From an uncultured Prevotellaceae bacterium (GTDB lineage: Bacteria; Bacteroidota; Bacteroidia; Bacteroidales; Bacteroidaceae): a stretch of 64,000 nucleotides of DNA. The notes below the pieces were generated by a model that ran no database searches, was not told where the DNA came from, and saw only the letters and a list, made by a program, of their open reading frames with translations. The position numbers were made by a program, and so were the translations under genes. The stretch lies in NCBI GenBank assembly GCA_902778255.1, contig CACYXD010000015.1, forward strand, positions 1 through 64,000, given 5' to 3'. Positions 23,161 through 31,161 of this stretch are shown here, piece by piece (position 1 is the stretch's first letter; each line of letters starts with the position of its first letter).

Positions 23161-23405
23161 TAGGTCTGAAACCCCGATGTATAAAGGGTTTGAGGCATGG
23201 TAGGTGTTTGGCAAACACCTACCATACACCTACCATATTTTATAAAAGACCTCAATTAACCCGTCAACTTGATCTAGTCGAAAGACAGAAAACTGACAAC
23301 CAAAATCAGCGAACTACAATAAGTGTCATTTCTACATTTATGGTAGGTGTTAGGTTAGGTGTATGGTAGGTCTTTGGTAGGTGTTTGAGCAACACCTACC
23401 ATATG
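23138..23405. repeat. GGTAGGTGT repeat clusters in both orientations
   Basis: ACACCTACCAT and its complement ATGGTAGGTGT recur in three clusters (23138-23160, 23197-23240, 23339-23403). The second contains a perfect ATGGTAGGTGTTTG / CAAACACCTACCAT palindrome. The third has four units spaced 11-12 nt apart followed by an inverted copy. The first cluster encodes the end of the upstream gene. Confidence 0.8.
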
Positions 23406-23524
23406 TAAGACGCTCTATACCAAATAGTTAAATCAAAAACATTAGGTGTTGGCCATTTTTTGCGAAATAGCCTGTTTTTGATGCTAAAACAGCATGAATG
23501 AGGATACCAAATAGCTTGTTTGGG

Positions 23525-23568
23525 ATTGCAAAGAAGCTGCAAACGCATCGTAAAGAGGCTGCAAACGG
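23525..23568. repeat. Two 22-nt tandem units (GCTGCAAAC type)
   Basis: ATTGCAAAGAAGCTGCAAAC at 23525 and ATCGTAAAGAGGCTGCAAAC at 23547 begin consecutive 22-nt units directly before the next array. Confidence 0.7.
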
Positions 23569-23573
23569 ATCGA

Positions 23574-23653
23574 GATGTGCCCGTTCGCGGGTCACGAGCT
23601 AGGCGTTCGCGGGTCACGAGCTAGGCGTTCGCGGGTCGCGAACCGGCACATCC
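23574..23653. repeat. Three 22-nt TTCGCGGGTCACGAGC units inside a hairpin
   Basis: GTTCGCGGGTCACGAGCTAG begins units at 23583 and 23605, and a variant follows at 23627. The array is bracketed by GATGTGCC and GGCACATC, which can pair. The same core word occurs at 53354. Confidence 0.8.
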
Positions 23654-23839
23654 TCCCTTGTGAACCTGCAGTTCTTTCGCCAGGGCAGGCAAGTCTTTCG
23701 TATATGTTTCCCAAATGAATAGTGGACTAGTTGTGTAATAGCCATGCACAAGTACATAAGATCCAAAAAGCCATACTTTCAGGACGGGTTGTGTCTTGAA
23801 GTAGTCGGCAATTTTTTGTTGCATTGCTTGTGTACACAT
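23621..23839 (-). pseudogene. Remnant of an MNT-type nucleotidyltransferase (antitoxin-like)
   Basis: The first 30 residues (MQQKIADYFKTQPVLKVW, then LFGSYV) match the start of minimal nucleotidyltransferases, whose GSxARG motif follows directly. Here the motif breaks after GSY and the next residues do not continue the fold; the required aspartates (DxD) are missing. A segment LPALAKELQVHKGG may be a later piece or a partner remnant. A -7 box TATTTTTG is present upstream on the minus strand. The 3' end runs into the 22-nt repeat array. Such genes usually pair with HEPN toxins, and none is visible here. Confidence 0.5.
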
Positions 23840-23924
23840 AAGCGATACGTTTTGGTGTCGCCTGCAAAAATAAAAATTATTTTTTAATAAACAAAATTAT
23901 GGGATGAAAAGTTTACAGCTCCTT

Positions 23925-24034
23925 TTTCTGTTTTAGGCTCCTTTGCGTTGCGTTTCAGCCTGTTTTAGGTTGCGTTTAAGCCTATTTCACCTCGCGTTTC
24001 AGGCTGTTTCGCATTGCGTTTTAGGCTCCTTTAC
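23925..24034. repeat. Five 22-nt tandem units (GTTTCAGGCTGTTT type)
   Basis: Units begin at 23925, 23947, 23969, 23991 and 24013 and follow the pattern TTGCGTTTYAGSCTSTTT. The core is related to the GAAACAGCCTGTTTC palindrome at 21374. A partial inverted copy (CCTAAAACAGGCTGTTTCG) follows to 24055. Confidence 0.8.
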
Positions 24035-24176
24035 AACCTAAAACAGGCTGTTTCGTAAAAACTTATGATAGAAGTCTCTCAATAGATCATGGAGGTGAAG
24101 AAAGACGAGGTGGTCTTGCATTATTCCGATTAACATATATTAATAGTCGCTGGTGATATTTTATTAAGAAAATACT

Positions 24177-24184
24177 TATCTTTG
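24177..24184 (+). promoter_or_regulatory. -7 box of the lipoprotein gene 24219-25481
   Basis: TATCTTTG, 34 nt before the ATG. Confidence 0.6.
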
Positions 24185-24218
24185 CACGCACATAGTTAAA
24201 CCTAAAACAATTACGACA

Positions 24219-25481
24219 ATGAGAAAGGTATTCTTTTTTATGGCAGCAGTATGCTGTGGTGCACTGCTGGCGGCTTGCGGAGGTTCCTCAAGCAGTAGTG
24301 AATCGACGACTGACGGTATCCTTGGTGAACTGGACGAATACGTACAGGATTTCTATGCCAAGAGCAACGAGGTGGCTGCACTTGGACGGTTATATGGTAG
24401 TGATGAGGCTACCTTCGAAGAAGGCTACAAGCTAAGTCCTGGGCTGATTGAAACTTTTAATAAGTTGATGGAAGTAAAAGATCAAGCTGTTGGTCGCGAA
24501 ATGCCAACTGTTGTGCGTGAGGGGACTCCTATGAAGGTCATCAAGCCAATGACGGTCATGGGTGTACAAATCTTACCAGAAAACATCAAGCATTATGAAC
24601 CCAACGAGCATTACGAAAAGAAGTTGCAAGATCTGGAATATGCAGCACTTCTTAGTAAAGGCATTCTGTATGTAAAGTTAGAGTGTGAAGTGGAACTGAC
24701 TGAGGACATTCGTGCCCAAAAGGGGAAATACAGTGGTGTAAGCATTTACTATGATCACTATATTACCAGCTTCGGCTTGAATAGCGCTGACAGCATTATT
24801 AGCATGAGCCAAGAGCGTTCTTCTGTCAGGTATGATGAAGCGATGAAGGCAGGAACACGTGTGAAGCTTAGCATTTCTGTGCAAGACAAGAATCATCGGC
24901 CATATGATAAGGCTCCGAAGGAGGAATACTACTACGACAATCTGATTAATCAGATAACGAAATTTGAAATCGTATTTGATGCAAATACCTCAGCCGCTCT
25001 CAGCGACAATGGCGTGAAGGGTGAGTTAGGCCTTTTCGAACTGCAGGGTCCGGTGAAGAAATGCACAATCCTCAATGATTGGGGCAATGTGGTGCGTACC
25101 TTTGACGAACAGGGTTTCTGGCAGACCCATGATGGCAAGAAGCTGAGTGAGGTCTATCCAGGCGGCATTGAGCGCGACGAGTACGGACGTATTATCAAGG
25201 GACTGGTCGATACGGAAGGTAATGGTGAGGAATACTCTTACAATAAGTTCGGCAAGGTATTGAAATACAACTGCCATATCTACGACAGTATTGAGGAGGA
25301 CGTTTATACCTACGATGACAATGGCAATCTGCTGAAAAAGCACATTGAGATGGGAGGTATGGATGCCGAAGAGCCTTATGACGAGACTTACACCAATGTC
25401 GTGACCGATGAGAAGGGCAACTGGACAAGCCGTAAGGCAAACGGAGAAGTGCAGAAACGTAAGATAGAATACTATAATTAA
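24219..25481 (+). CDS. Lipoprotein with YD-repeat-like C-terminus
   Basis: The 420-residue protein has a signal peptide with lipobox LLAAC (Cys20) followed by a serine-rich spacer (GGSSSSSES). The middle domain (about 30-260) is not recognised. The C-terminal 130 residues contain YD-type segments (GNVVRTFDEQGFWQ, YSYNKFGKVLKYNC, VYTYDDNGNLLKKH) like those of Rhs proteins, probably forming a small beta-structure. No enzymatic motif is seen. It is monocistronic, facing the convergent DUF4421 gene. Confidence 0.75.
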   Translation: MRKVFFFMAAVCCGALLAACGGSSSSSESTTDGILGELDEYVQDFYAKSNEVAALGRLYGSDEATFEEGYKLSPGLIETFNKLMEVKDQAVGREMPTVVREGTPMKVIKPMTVMGVQILPENIKHYEPNEHYEKKLQDLEYAALLSKGILYVKLECEVELTEDIRAQKGKYSGVSIYYDHYITSFGLNSADSIISMSQERSSVRYDEAMKAGTRVKLSISVQDKNHRPYDKAPKEEYYYDNLINQITKFEIVFDANTSAALSDNGVKGELGLFELQGPVKKCTILNDWGNVVRTFDEQGFWQTHDGKKLSEVYPGGIERDEYGRIIKGLVDTEGNGEEYSYNKFGKVLKYNCHIYDSIEEDVYTYDDNGNLLKKHIEMGGMDAEEPYDETYTNVVTDEKGNWTSRKANGEVQKRKIEYYN

Positions 25482-25510
25482 CTGGAAAGATCTGACAACT
25501 GCCTGGTTAT

Positions 25511-26683
25511 CTACAGTCTGATTCCGATGGTGGCTTTGATGTACCAGTCGTTCAGGCGGCCGCTGAAGTCATTGGTCTTGTAGCGGAAGTTGCAGAACTG
25601 TCCGTAGGCATTGAAGAGCAGGCGGTCGTTCAGCTCGTAGGAGAGAGACAGACGGGCATCGAAATTCAATGTGATGTTCGAGTTTTGGCTTTCTACAGGG
25701 TTCTGGGCCGAGGGGCGGATTGTGTAGCCTGTTGCATCCAGGTCTCCGGCATCGTCAAGACCTTCGGTTAAGACGAGATCTTTCAGGTTGGAGTCGTAGC
25801 GCCACAGCTTGATATGGTTGTGGAAGGTCACCATGGGTATGGCCATGGCGCTGATGAGCAGTCCGTGGGCAGGCACCCAGTTGTAGATATAGCCCACGCC
25901 GGCACTTGTCTGCCAGGACTTGAAACGGCCGATGTCGTTCATAAACAGCATGAGGTCGGCATTGGCGTCTGTGTCGTAGGATGTGGTGGAATGGAAATAC
26001 ATGGCACCGGCAATGAGTGAGCCAGCCGAGCGCTTCTGGATCACGCTCTGGTCGTAGGCCGCGGCATACGAGCATTTCGTGCCGTTGAAAAGGTAGTAGG
26101 CGTCAAGAAACAGCGTGCGGGTCTTGACGGGGCTGCCCAGATCTACTTTGTCGTCATAGGTGAAGGGGGCATAGACGAAGGTGCCGTCGGTGGTGATGTC
26201 GTTCAGGGCGTTGCCTGCGAAATGTACCTCAGGGTTGTCGTTTTCGAACCAGTGGATGCGCAGGTTCACACCATAGCTGCCACCTGTAGCGCCAAAGGTG
26301 AGGATACGTCCCTTGTCGCCCCCAATGTTCCATGAGTAGCTGAGTCCGTAGCCACGGTAGCCTGCCCAGACGCCGAGATAGAAGGCGGGATGGGTCTTGA
26401 TACGGGGCTCCCAGACGATGTCGCCCTGCATGAAGGGAAACAGCTCCTCGGCATGGCGTATGGTGGAGTTGAGCTTCAGGTCTGACTGGCTGACCTCACT
26501 CCTGAGCATCACCTGCCAGGGCTTCTCGGGTGCTCCGATATAGCGACGGTCCACGCCGTTGAGCGCCATGGAGTCGAGCAGGGTGCCCAGTTTGCTGACA
26601 AAGCCCAACACGCCGTTGCCCTCGGCCGAGGCCGACAGCGACAGCATCATCATGGCAATAAGAAGAAAGATGTTACGTCTCAT
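25511..26683 (-). CDS. DUF4421 outer-membrane beta-barrel protein
   Basis: The 390-residue protein has a signal peptide (about 1-21, SASAEG) and a beta-rich sequence with alternating aromatic residues (YRGYGLSYSWNIGGDKG; FGATGGSYGVNLRIHWFE). It ends in a strand with hydrophobic periodicity (YIKATIGIRL), typical of the outer-membrane DUF4421 family. The role is unknown. Its -7 box TAATTTTG (26697-26704) is only 13 nt from the ATG and is divergent from the xerD promoter, 45 nt away. Confidence 0.85.
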   Translation of the reverse strand: MRRNIFLLIAMMMLSLSASAEGNGVLGFVSKLGTLLDSMALNGVDRRYIGAPEKPWQVMLRSEVSQSDLKLNSTIRHAEELFPFMQGDIVWEPRIKTHPAFYLGVWAGYRGYGLSYSWNIGGDKGRILTFGATGGSYGVNLRIHWFENDNPEVHFAGNALNDITTDGTFVYAPFTYDDKVDLGSPVKTRTLFLDAYYLFNGTKCSYAAAYDQSVIQKRSAGSLIAGAMYFHSTTSYDTDANADLMLFMNDIGRFKSWQTSAGVGYIYNWVPAHGLLISAMAIPMVTFHNHIKLWRYDSNLKDLVLTEGLDDAGDLDATGYTIRPSAQNPVESQNSNITLNFDARLSLSYELNDRLLFNAYGQFCNFRYKTNDFSGRLNDWYIKATIGIRL

Positions 26684-26711
26684 ATCTTTTCGGCCGCAAA
26701 ATTACTAAAAT

Positions 26712-26739
26712 AATTGTAAATTATAAATTGTAAATGGTA
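26712..26739. repeat. 7-nt tandem repeat in the DUF4421/xerD divergent promoter region
   Basis: Four heptamers: AATTGTA, AATTATA, AATTGTA, AATGGTA. They lie between the two -7 boxes (26697-26704 and 26749-26756). Confidence 0.75.
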
Positions 26740-26772
26740 ATATTTTCGTAATTTTGCTGCCGTTAATAGTGC

Positions 26773-27687
26773 ATGATGGATCAACAGACCATAAAAATTC
26801 GCAAGGACTACCTGCGCTACCTGCGACTGCAGCGTAGCGTGTCGCCCAACACGCTGGAGGCGTATGCCCTGGACGTGGACAAGCTGTTGGTGTATCTGGA
26901 GCACGAGGGGAAACGGGCTACGGATGTGGAGCTGGCCGACCTGCAGTCGTTTGCTGCGGGGCTCCATGATGTGGGCATAGGCCCGCGCTCGCAATGCAGG
27001 ATACTGAGCGGCGTGCGCTCGTTTTATCGCTTCCTGGTGATGGACGGCTATATGGAGAGCGACCCCACGGAACTGCTGGAGTCGCCCGTGCTGGGCGAAC
27101 ATCTGCCTGAGTTCCTGACCCCGCAGGAGGTGGACCGGCTGAAGGACAGCATAGACCTGTCGAAACCCGAGGGCCACAGAAACAGGGCTATCATCGAGGT
27201 GTTGTTCTCTTGCGGACTGCGTGTGTCGGAACTGGTCAACCTGAAGTGGTCGCAGGTCTATGCCGACGAGCGTTATCTGCGCATCTTGGGTAAGGGGTCC
27301 AAGGAGCGACTGGTGCCTATTTCCAATACGGCTTTAAGTGAGATAGAGAATTACCTGCCCTGGCGCAACTCCCTGAAGATAAAACCTGGCGAGGAGGACT
27401 ATGTGTTTCTGAACCGCAGGGGCAGTCACCTGACTCGTGTCATGATACTCATCATGCTGAAGGAACAGGCCGAGGAGGCGGGCATCAAGAAGACCATCTC
27501 GCCCCATACCCTGCGCCATTCGTTTGCCACGGCACTATTGGAGGGCGGCGCCGACCTGCGCGTCATCCAGGCCCTGCTGGGTCACGAGAGCATCGGCACC
27601 ACGGAGATCTACACTCATCTCTCCATGCAGACCCTGCGCGACGAGGTGCTCAACCACCACCCACGAAATATCATACACGAATCATAA
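26773..27687 (+). CDS. xerD: Tyrosine recombinase XerD
   Basis: XerD resolves chromosome dimers at dif together with XerC. The 304-residue protein has the N-terminal SAM-like domain (about 6-90) and a C-terminal catalytic domain with Arg150 (GLRVSELVNL), Lys174 (GKGSKER), His245 and Arg248 (HTLRHSFA), His271 (LLGHESI) and Tyr280 (TTEIYTHL). All catalytic residues are present. An ATG at 26776 is an equally good start. The -7 box TAATTTTG (26749-26756) leaves a leader of about 10-14 nt. It is convergent with dusB with no bases between the two stop codons. It may also be a XerC-type paralogue, but the length and motifs fit a housekeeping Xer protein. Confidence 0.9.
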   Translation: MMDQQTIKIRKDYLRYLRLQRSVSPNTLEAYALDVDKLLVYLEHEGKRATDVELADLQSFAAGLHDVGIGPRSQCRILSGVRSFYRFLVMDGYMESDPTELLESPVLGEHLPEFLTPQEVDRLKDSIDLSKPEGHRNRAIIEVLFSCGLRVSELVNLKWSQVYADERYLRILGKGSKERLVPISNTALSEIENYLPWRNSLKIKPGEEDYVFLNRRGSHLTRVMILIMLKEQAEEAGIKKTISPHTLRHSFATALLEGGADLRVIQALLGHESIGTTEIYTHLSMQTLRDEVLNHHPRNIIHES

Positions 27688-28668
27688 CTATCCCAAGAGC
27701 TTGCGCGTGTCCTCAAGGATGGCCATCAGTTCGTCCATCTTTGAGGCGCGTAGCATGGCGATGCGTGTCTGTCGGAAATTGGGGATGGCCTTGAAGATAG
27801 GGGTGGCAGCCAGATGCCGACGGGTATGGAGGATGCCGCGCGTCTCGTCGATGCGCTCAATGTTGATACGCAACTGTTCTTCGAGGATGTCCAGCTTCTC
27901 GTTGAAGCCGAAGTTGCTGTCCACCGCGTTGTTATCAATATAATCACGTATTTCCTTAAAAATCCAGGGGCGACCAAAGGTGGCACGTCCCACCATGATG
28001 GCATCTACGCCGTAGGTCTCGAATGCCTGCTTGGCCTCTTCGGGCGAAGTGATGTCGCCATTGCCGATGATGGGGATATGGATGCGCGGGTTGCGCTTCA
28101 CCTCGCCAATGAGCGTCCAGTCGGCCTCGCCAGTGTACATCTGTGCACGAGTGCGGCCGTGGATGGTCAAGGCCTTGATGCCGCAGTCCTGTAGCTGTTC
28201 GGCCAGTTCGGTGATAATGAGTTGCTCGTGGTTCCAACCCAGACGGGTCTTCACGGTGACAGGGAGTTTGACGGCATCGACCACCTTTCGTGTAATCTCC
28301 AGCAGCTTGGGGATGTTTTGCAGCATACCGGCACCAGCCCCCTTGCCTGCCACCTTCTTTACGGGACAGCCGAAGTTCAGGTCTATGAGGTCAGGGCCAG
28401 CCTGTTCCACAATCTTGGCGGCCTCGACCATCGCATCCACGTCACGTCCGTAGATCTGAATACCCACGGGGCGCTCCTCGTCGCTGATGGTCAGCTTTTG
28501 CTGGGTGGATTTTACATCACGTATCAGGGCCTCGGCCGATACAAACTCCGTATATACCATCGATGCACCGAACCGCTTGCAAAGCAGTCGGAAGCCGATG
28601 TCCGTGACATCTTCCATAGGTGCCAGAAACACGGGGCGGGGGCCAAACTCTATTTCTCCGATCTTCAT
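27688..28668 (-). CDS. dusB: tRNA-dihydrouridine synthase
   Basis: The 326-residue FMN enzyme reduces specific uridines in tRNA D-loops. Visible are the N-terminal FLAPMEDVTDIGFR motif, the catalytic cysteine in NFGCPVKKVAGKGAGAGML (about 99-117), TVKTRLGW, LTIHGRTRAQMY, and NGDITS with the VDAIMVGRATFGRPW block. The best fit is the DusB subfamily. It starts 15 nt after the C10 peptidase gene ends and probably shares its transcript. Its stop codon directly abuts that of xerD. Confidence 0.93.
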   Translation of the reverse strand: MKIGEIEFGPRPVFLAPMEDVTDIGFRLLCKRFGASMVYTEFVSAEALIRDVKSTQQKLTISDEERPVGIQIYGRDVDAMVEAAKIVEQAGPDLIDLNFGCPVKKVAGKGAGAGMLQNIPKLLEITRKVVDAVKLPVTVKTRLGWNHEQLIITELAEQLQDCGIKALTIHGRTRAQMYTGEADWTLIGEVKRNPRIHIPIIGNGDITSPEEAKQAFETYGVDAIMVGRATFGRPWIFKEIRDYIDNNAVDSNFGFNEKLDILEEQLRINIERIDETRGILHTRRHLAATPIFKAIPNFRQTRIAMLRASKMDELMAILEDTRKLLG

Positions 28669-28683
28669 ATTGAGGATAATGCT

Positions 28684-31041
28684 TTAGCGTGTTATCTTCC
28701 TTGTTCTGCCGTCTGTTGTACGCAGGATATAGGTGCCGTGCTGCAGGTTGCGGAGTGCCTCACGCTGTGTCAGCCCCTGGCGTATGCAGACACCCGATGT
28801 GAGATAGACGCTCACCATGTCGTCGTCGTCAGCCTGTTGTGTGGCAGGCTGCTGGATGTCGGTAGTGGGTGGCAGCAGTGTGTAGTAGAGGTAGTTGACC
28901 GAGGGGTAATAGTATTCTTTATTGATCTCGTAAAACGTGTAGGCATAGTATTGGATGTCGGCAGAAGCATTCGGGTAGGTGTTGGTATAGATAAACTCCT
29001 GGCTCTCGCCTGCCTTCAGGTCGATGTCCTCATCCTGTGATCCCAGCGTCCAGTAGGTTATCAGTGTCGCCTTGATGTCGTTGACAGCCTTTATTTTGGT
29101 CTTGACCGTCACCTGGAGCACATTCTCCACGGTATTCGTTTCAATGCCAAAGTCGCTGATGATGAGTTGCGGCACGCTGCCCTCACCACCTTTCACCAGC
29201 AGATTCTTTACCTGAGAAGCCAGTCCGTTGGCCTGCTTGATGGCTTTCCACTCGCTGCCATAGGCTGCCTCGCGATAGGCCAGTTCAATATTGAAGGTGC
29301 CGTCGTAGGATACACAGGAAGCAGGAATGCCGACATAGACATACCGCTCGCCTCCAGGACGTAGGATCCTGCTGCCAGCAGGAATAAACTGTGTGGCACT
29401 GCTTCTGATGTCCTTCAGCATCAGGCCGAAGATATAGTCGCCTGTATAGCTGCCATCGACCACGACATTGCCATAGGCCTCTATCCAGTTGTCGGGGTCG
29501 TTGCGCAGGGCGGTGCGCGAGGAGGTGAGTGTCAGGTTGCCCACGATATAGATACGCTGGTTGCTGGGCTCAATGTTGTTGACCACCTGCAACTTGACGG
29601 GTGCGATGTCATTGCGTAGCGGACGGAACGACTGCCAGTCGCCCTCGCCGTTGATTCGATAGACGGGCTCCACGATGTAGCTGTCTTCTGCGACGGGCAG
29701 TTCCTGTAAATTGAAGTAATAGTTCTCAGTCTCCTCCTTGGCTTTCCATGTCTCCACATAGCCGTCTCCATAATAATAAGTCTCTCCAGTGGTGACACTG
29801 GTGAAGCGTGTGCCTCTTTCTACCTTCAGGTCTTGTGTGGAGTGGTTGGTGAAATTGCCTCTGAACAAGCCATAGCTGGTATGACCAGTCATCGCAATAA
29901 TCGGCGACTCCAGATTGTAGGGCAGAGCCACGGTGAAGTCGGGCTCTGAGGTCTCGGTGCCAGGCTTCAGTCCGATGATACAGCTGGGACGGTCCCAGTA
30001 ATCGCCTCGCTTGTCGGGCAGGGTGAGGGTGAAGTAGCCGTCCTGATTGCCGCCCCATCCCCAGTTGATATGGAAATAGTTGTTGTTGTCGCAGCCATCG
30101 ACGATAAACAGATGTCCTGAGTAGTTCTTGTCCTGAGCACAGTAATAGACGGGGCGCGCTGCCAGCAGCTCATCGTTGATGATACGCTCCCACTGGGCGT
30201 TGCTGGTCTGGTTCTTATACATCCACGCACTTCCGGAGTCGTAGCCGAAATAATCGACAAACTGTCGATAGATGCTGGCATAAGTCAGGTTGGCGCCATA
30301 GTTGGCCTCGCACACCACGCCGCAGTCGAACATCAGTTGTGCCACAGACTGCACGTTCTCGTTGGTATAAGATGCTGACGAGTAGCTTGTCAACATCTTG
30401 TTCCATTTATAGGTGTGCGCCGAGAGATCGGTGCTCAGCGTCTGGTTGTTCCACTGATAGGAGTGGCTGCCCGTGCCTGTGGCAGGATAGCTGTGGTATT
30501 TCATGATCTGAGCCATGGCGGTGGCTACGCAGCCAGTGATGCAGCGGCTGCTGTTATAGATAGGACACATGCTGTTGAAGGGCGGGGTCTGATTCCATGT
30601 GGTCTTGATGAGCGGACTGACGGCAGTAGTGGGCTCAGGGAGGTCGTCGCCGAAGTTATCGCCTGCCCTATGACGTGACTCCTGGACATAGGTGCCGTAA
30701 GCCTCGATCATCTCCTGCATGGCAGGTGGCAGATCGGCCATGGCACTGATGGTGTCGGTATCTGAGTAGGCCAGCACGCTACGCACGGCATCGCTGCCGG
30801 CCACCAGCACGAAGCCGCCTCCCTTGCGGTTGAACAGATGGTAGAGCGGAGCACCGTTCTGGGTGCGGCTCTCCACCAGTCTGACGGCTGATGATACTTC
30901 ACTGCCGTCGGCTGTGCGTGCTGCGGCACGTCGTGAGTGGTCGAAAGACAGTGCTATCTGTTCTGCCTGTTGGGTACTGATGTCGTCGGCCATTGCGCAA
31001 AGGGGCAACAACGCGAGAAGTAGGAGTTGTAGTCTTTTCAT
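28684..31041 (-). CDS. C10-family cysteine peptidase (streptopain-like) with prodomain
   Basis: The 785-residue exported protein has a signal peptide (MKRLQLLLLALLPLCAMA), a Spi-type prodomain (about 20-140) with GGGFVLVAGSD, and the C10 catalytic domain. Cys171 lies in GCVATAMAQIMKYH and His310 in GHLFIVDGC, followed by FHINWGWGG, all family hallmarks. The C-terminal 400 residues are beta-sandwich-like and end in a sorting-like tail (LRNLQHGTYILRTTDGRTRK). I chose ATG 31041, not a more upstream ATG at 31122, because the -7 box TACCTTTG (31077-31084) lies between them. Such enzymes degrade host or dietary proteins. It is followed by dusB. Confidence 0.92.
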   Translation of the reverse strand: MKRLQLLLLALLPLCAMADDISTQQAEQIALSFDHSRRAAARTADGSEVSSAVRLVESRTQNGAPLYHLFNRKGGGFVLVAGSDAVRSVLAYSDTDTISAMADLPPAMQEMIEAYGTYVQESRHRAGDNFGDDLPEPTTAVSPLIKTTWNQTPPFNSMCPIYNSSRCITGCVATAMAQIMKYHSYPATGTGSHSYQWNNQTLSTDLSAHTYKWNKMLTSYSSASYTNENVQSVAQLMFDCGVVCEANYGANLTYASIYRQFVDYFGYDSGSAWMYKNQTSNAQWERIINDELLAARPVYYCAQDKNYSGHLFIVDGCDNNNYFHINWGWGGNQDGYFTLTLPDKRGDYWDRPSCIIGLKPGTETSEPDFTVALPYNLESPIIAMTGHTSYGLFRGNFTNHSTQDLKVERGTRFTSVTTGETYYYGDGYVETWKAKEETENYYFNLQELPVAEDSYIVEPVYRINGEGDWQSFRPLRNDIAPVKLQVVNNIEPSNQRIYIVGNLTLTSSRTALRNDPDNWIEAYGNVVVDGSYTGDYIFGLMLKDIRSSATQFIPAGSRILRPGGERYVYVGIPASCVSYDGTFNIELAYREAAYGSEWKAIKQANGLASQVKNLLVKGGEGSVPQLIISDFGIETNTVENVLQVTVKTKIKAVNDIKATLITYWTLGSQDEDIDLKAGESQEFIYTNTYPNASADIQYYAYTFYEINKEYYYPSVNYLYYTLLPPTTDIQQPATQQADDDDMVSVYLTSGVCIRQGLTQREALRNLQHGTYILRTTDGRTRKITR

Positions 31042-31076
31042 GCCTAAGAAAATGCTAATCAGTTGCTGTTTGTTTG

Positions 31077-31084
31077 CAAAGGTA
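31077..31084 (-). promoter_or_regulatory. -7 box of the C10 peptidase-dusB unit
   Basis: TACCTTTG on the minus strand, about 35 nt before the start codon. Confidence 0.65.
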
Positions 31085-31161
31085 CGTCTTTTTCTTGATA
31101 ATAACAAAAAAATCCTGACCATTATTCATGAAGTAATGGCCAGAATTTATTTGGATAGCTG

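Noticed and set aside
23138-24055. Possible CRISPR array in the repeat-rich stretch
   Set aside because: The units directly abut each other, are 11-22 nt long, and vary in sequence; there are no unique spacers of constant length and no cas genes.
31042-31122. Upstream extension of the C10 peptidase start
   Set aside because: The -7 box lies between this ATG and the signal peptide start at 31041, so the extension would not be transcribed.
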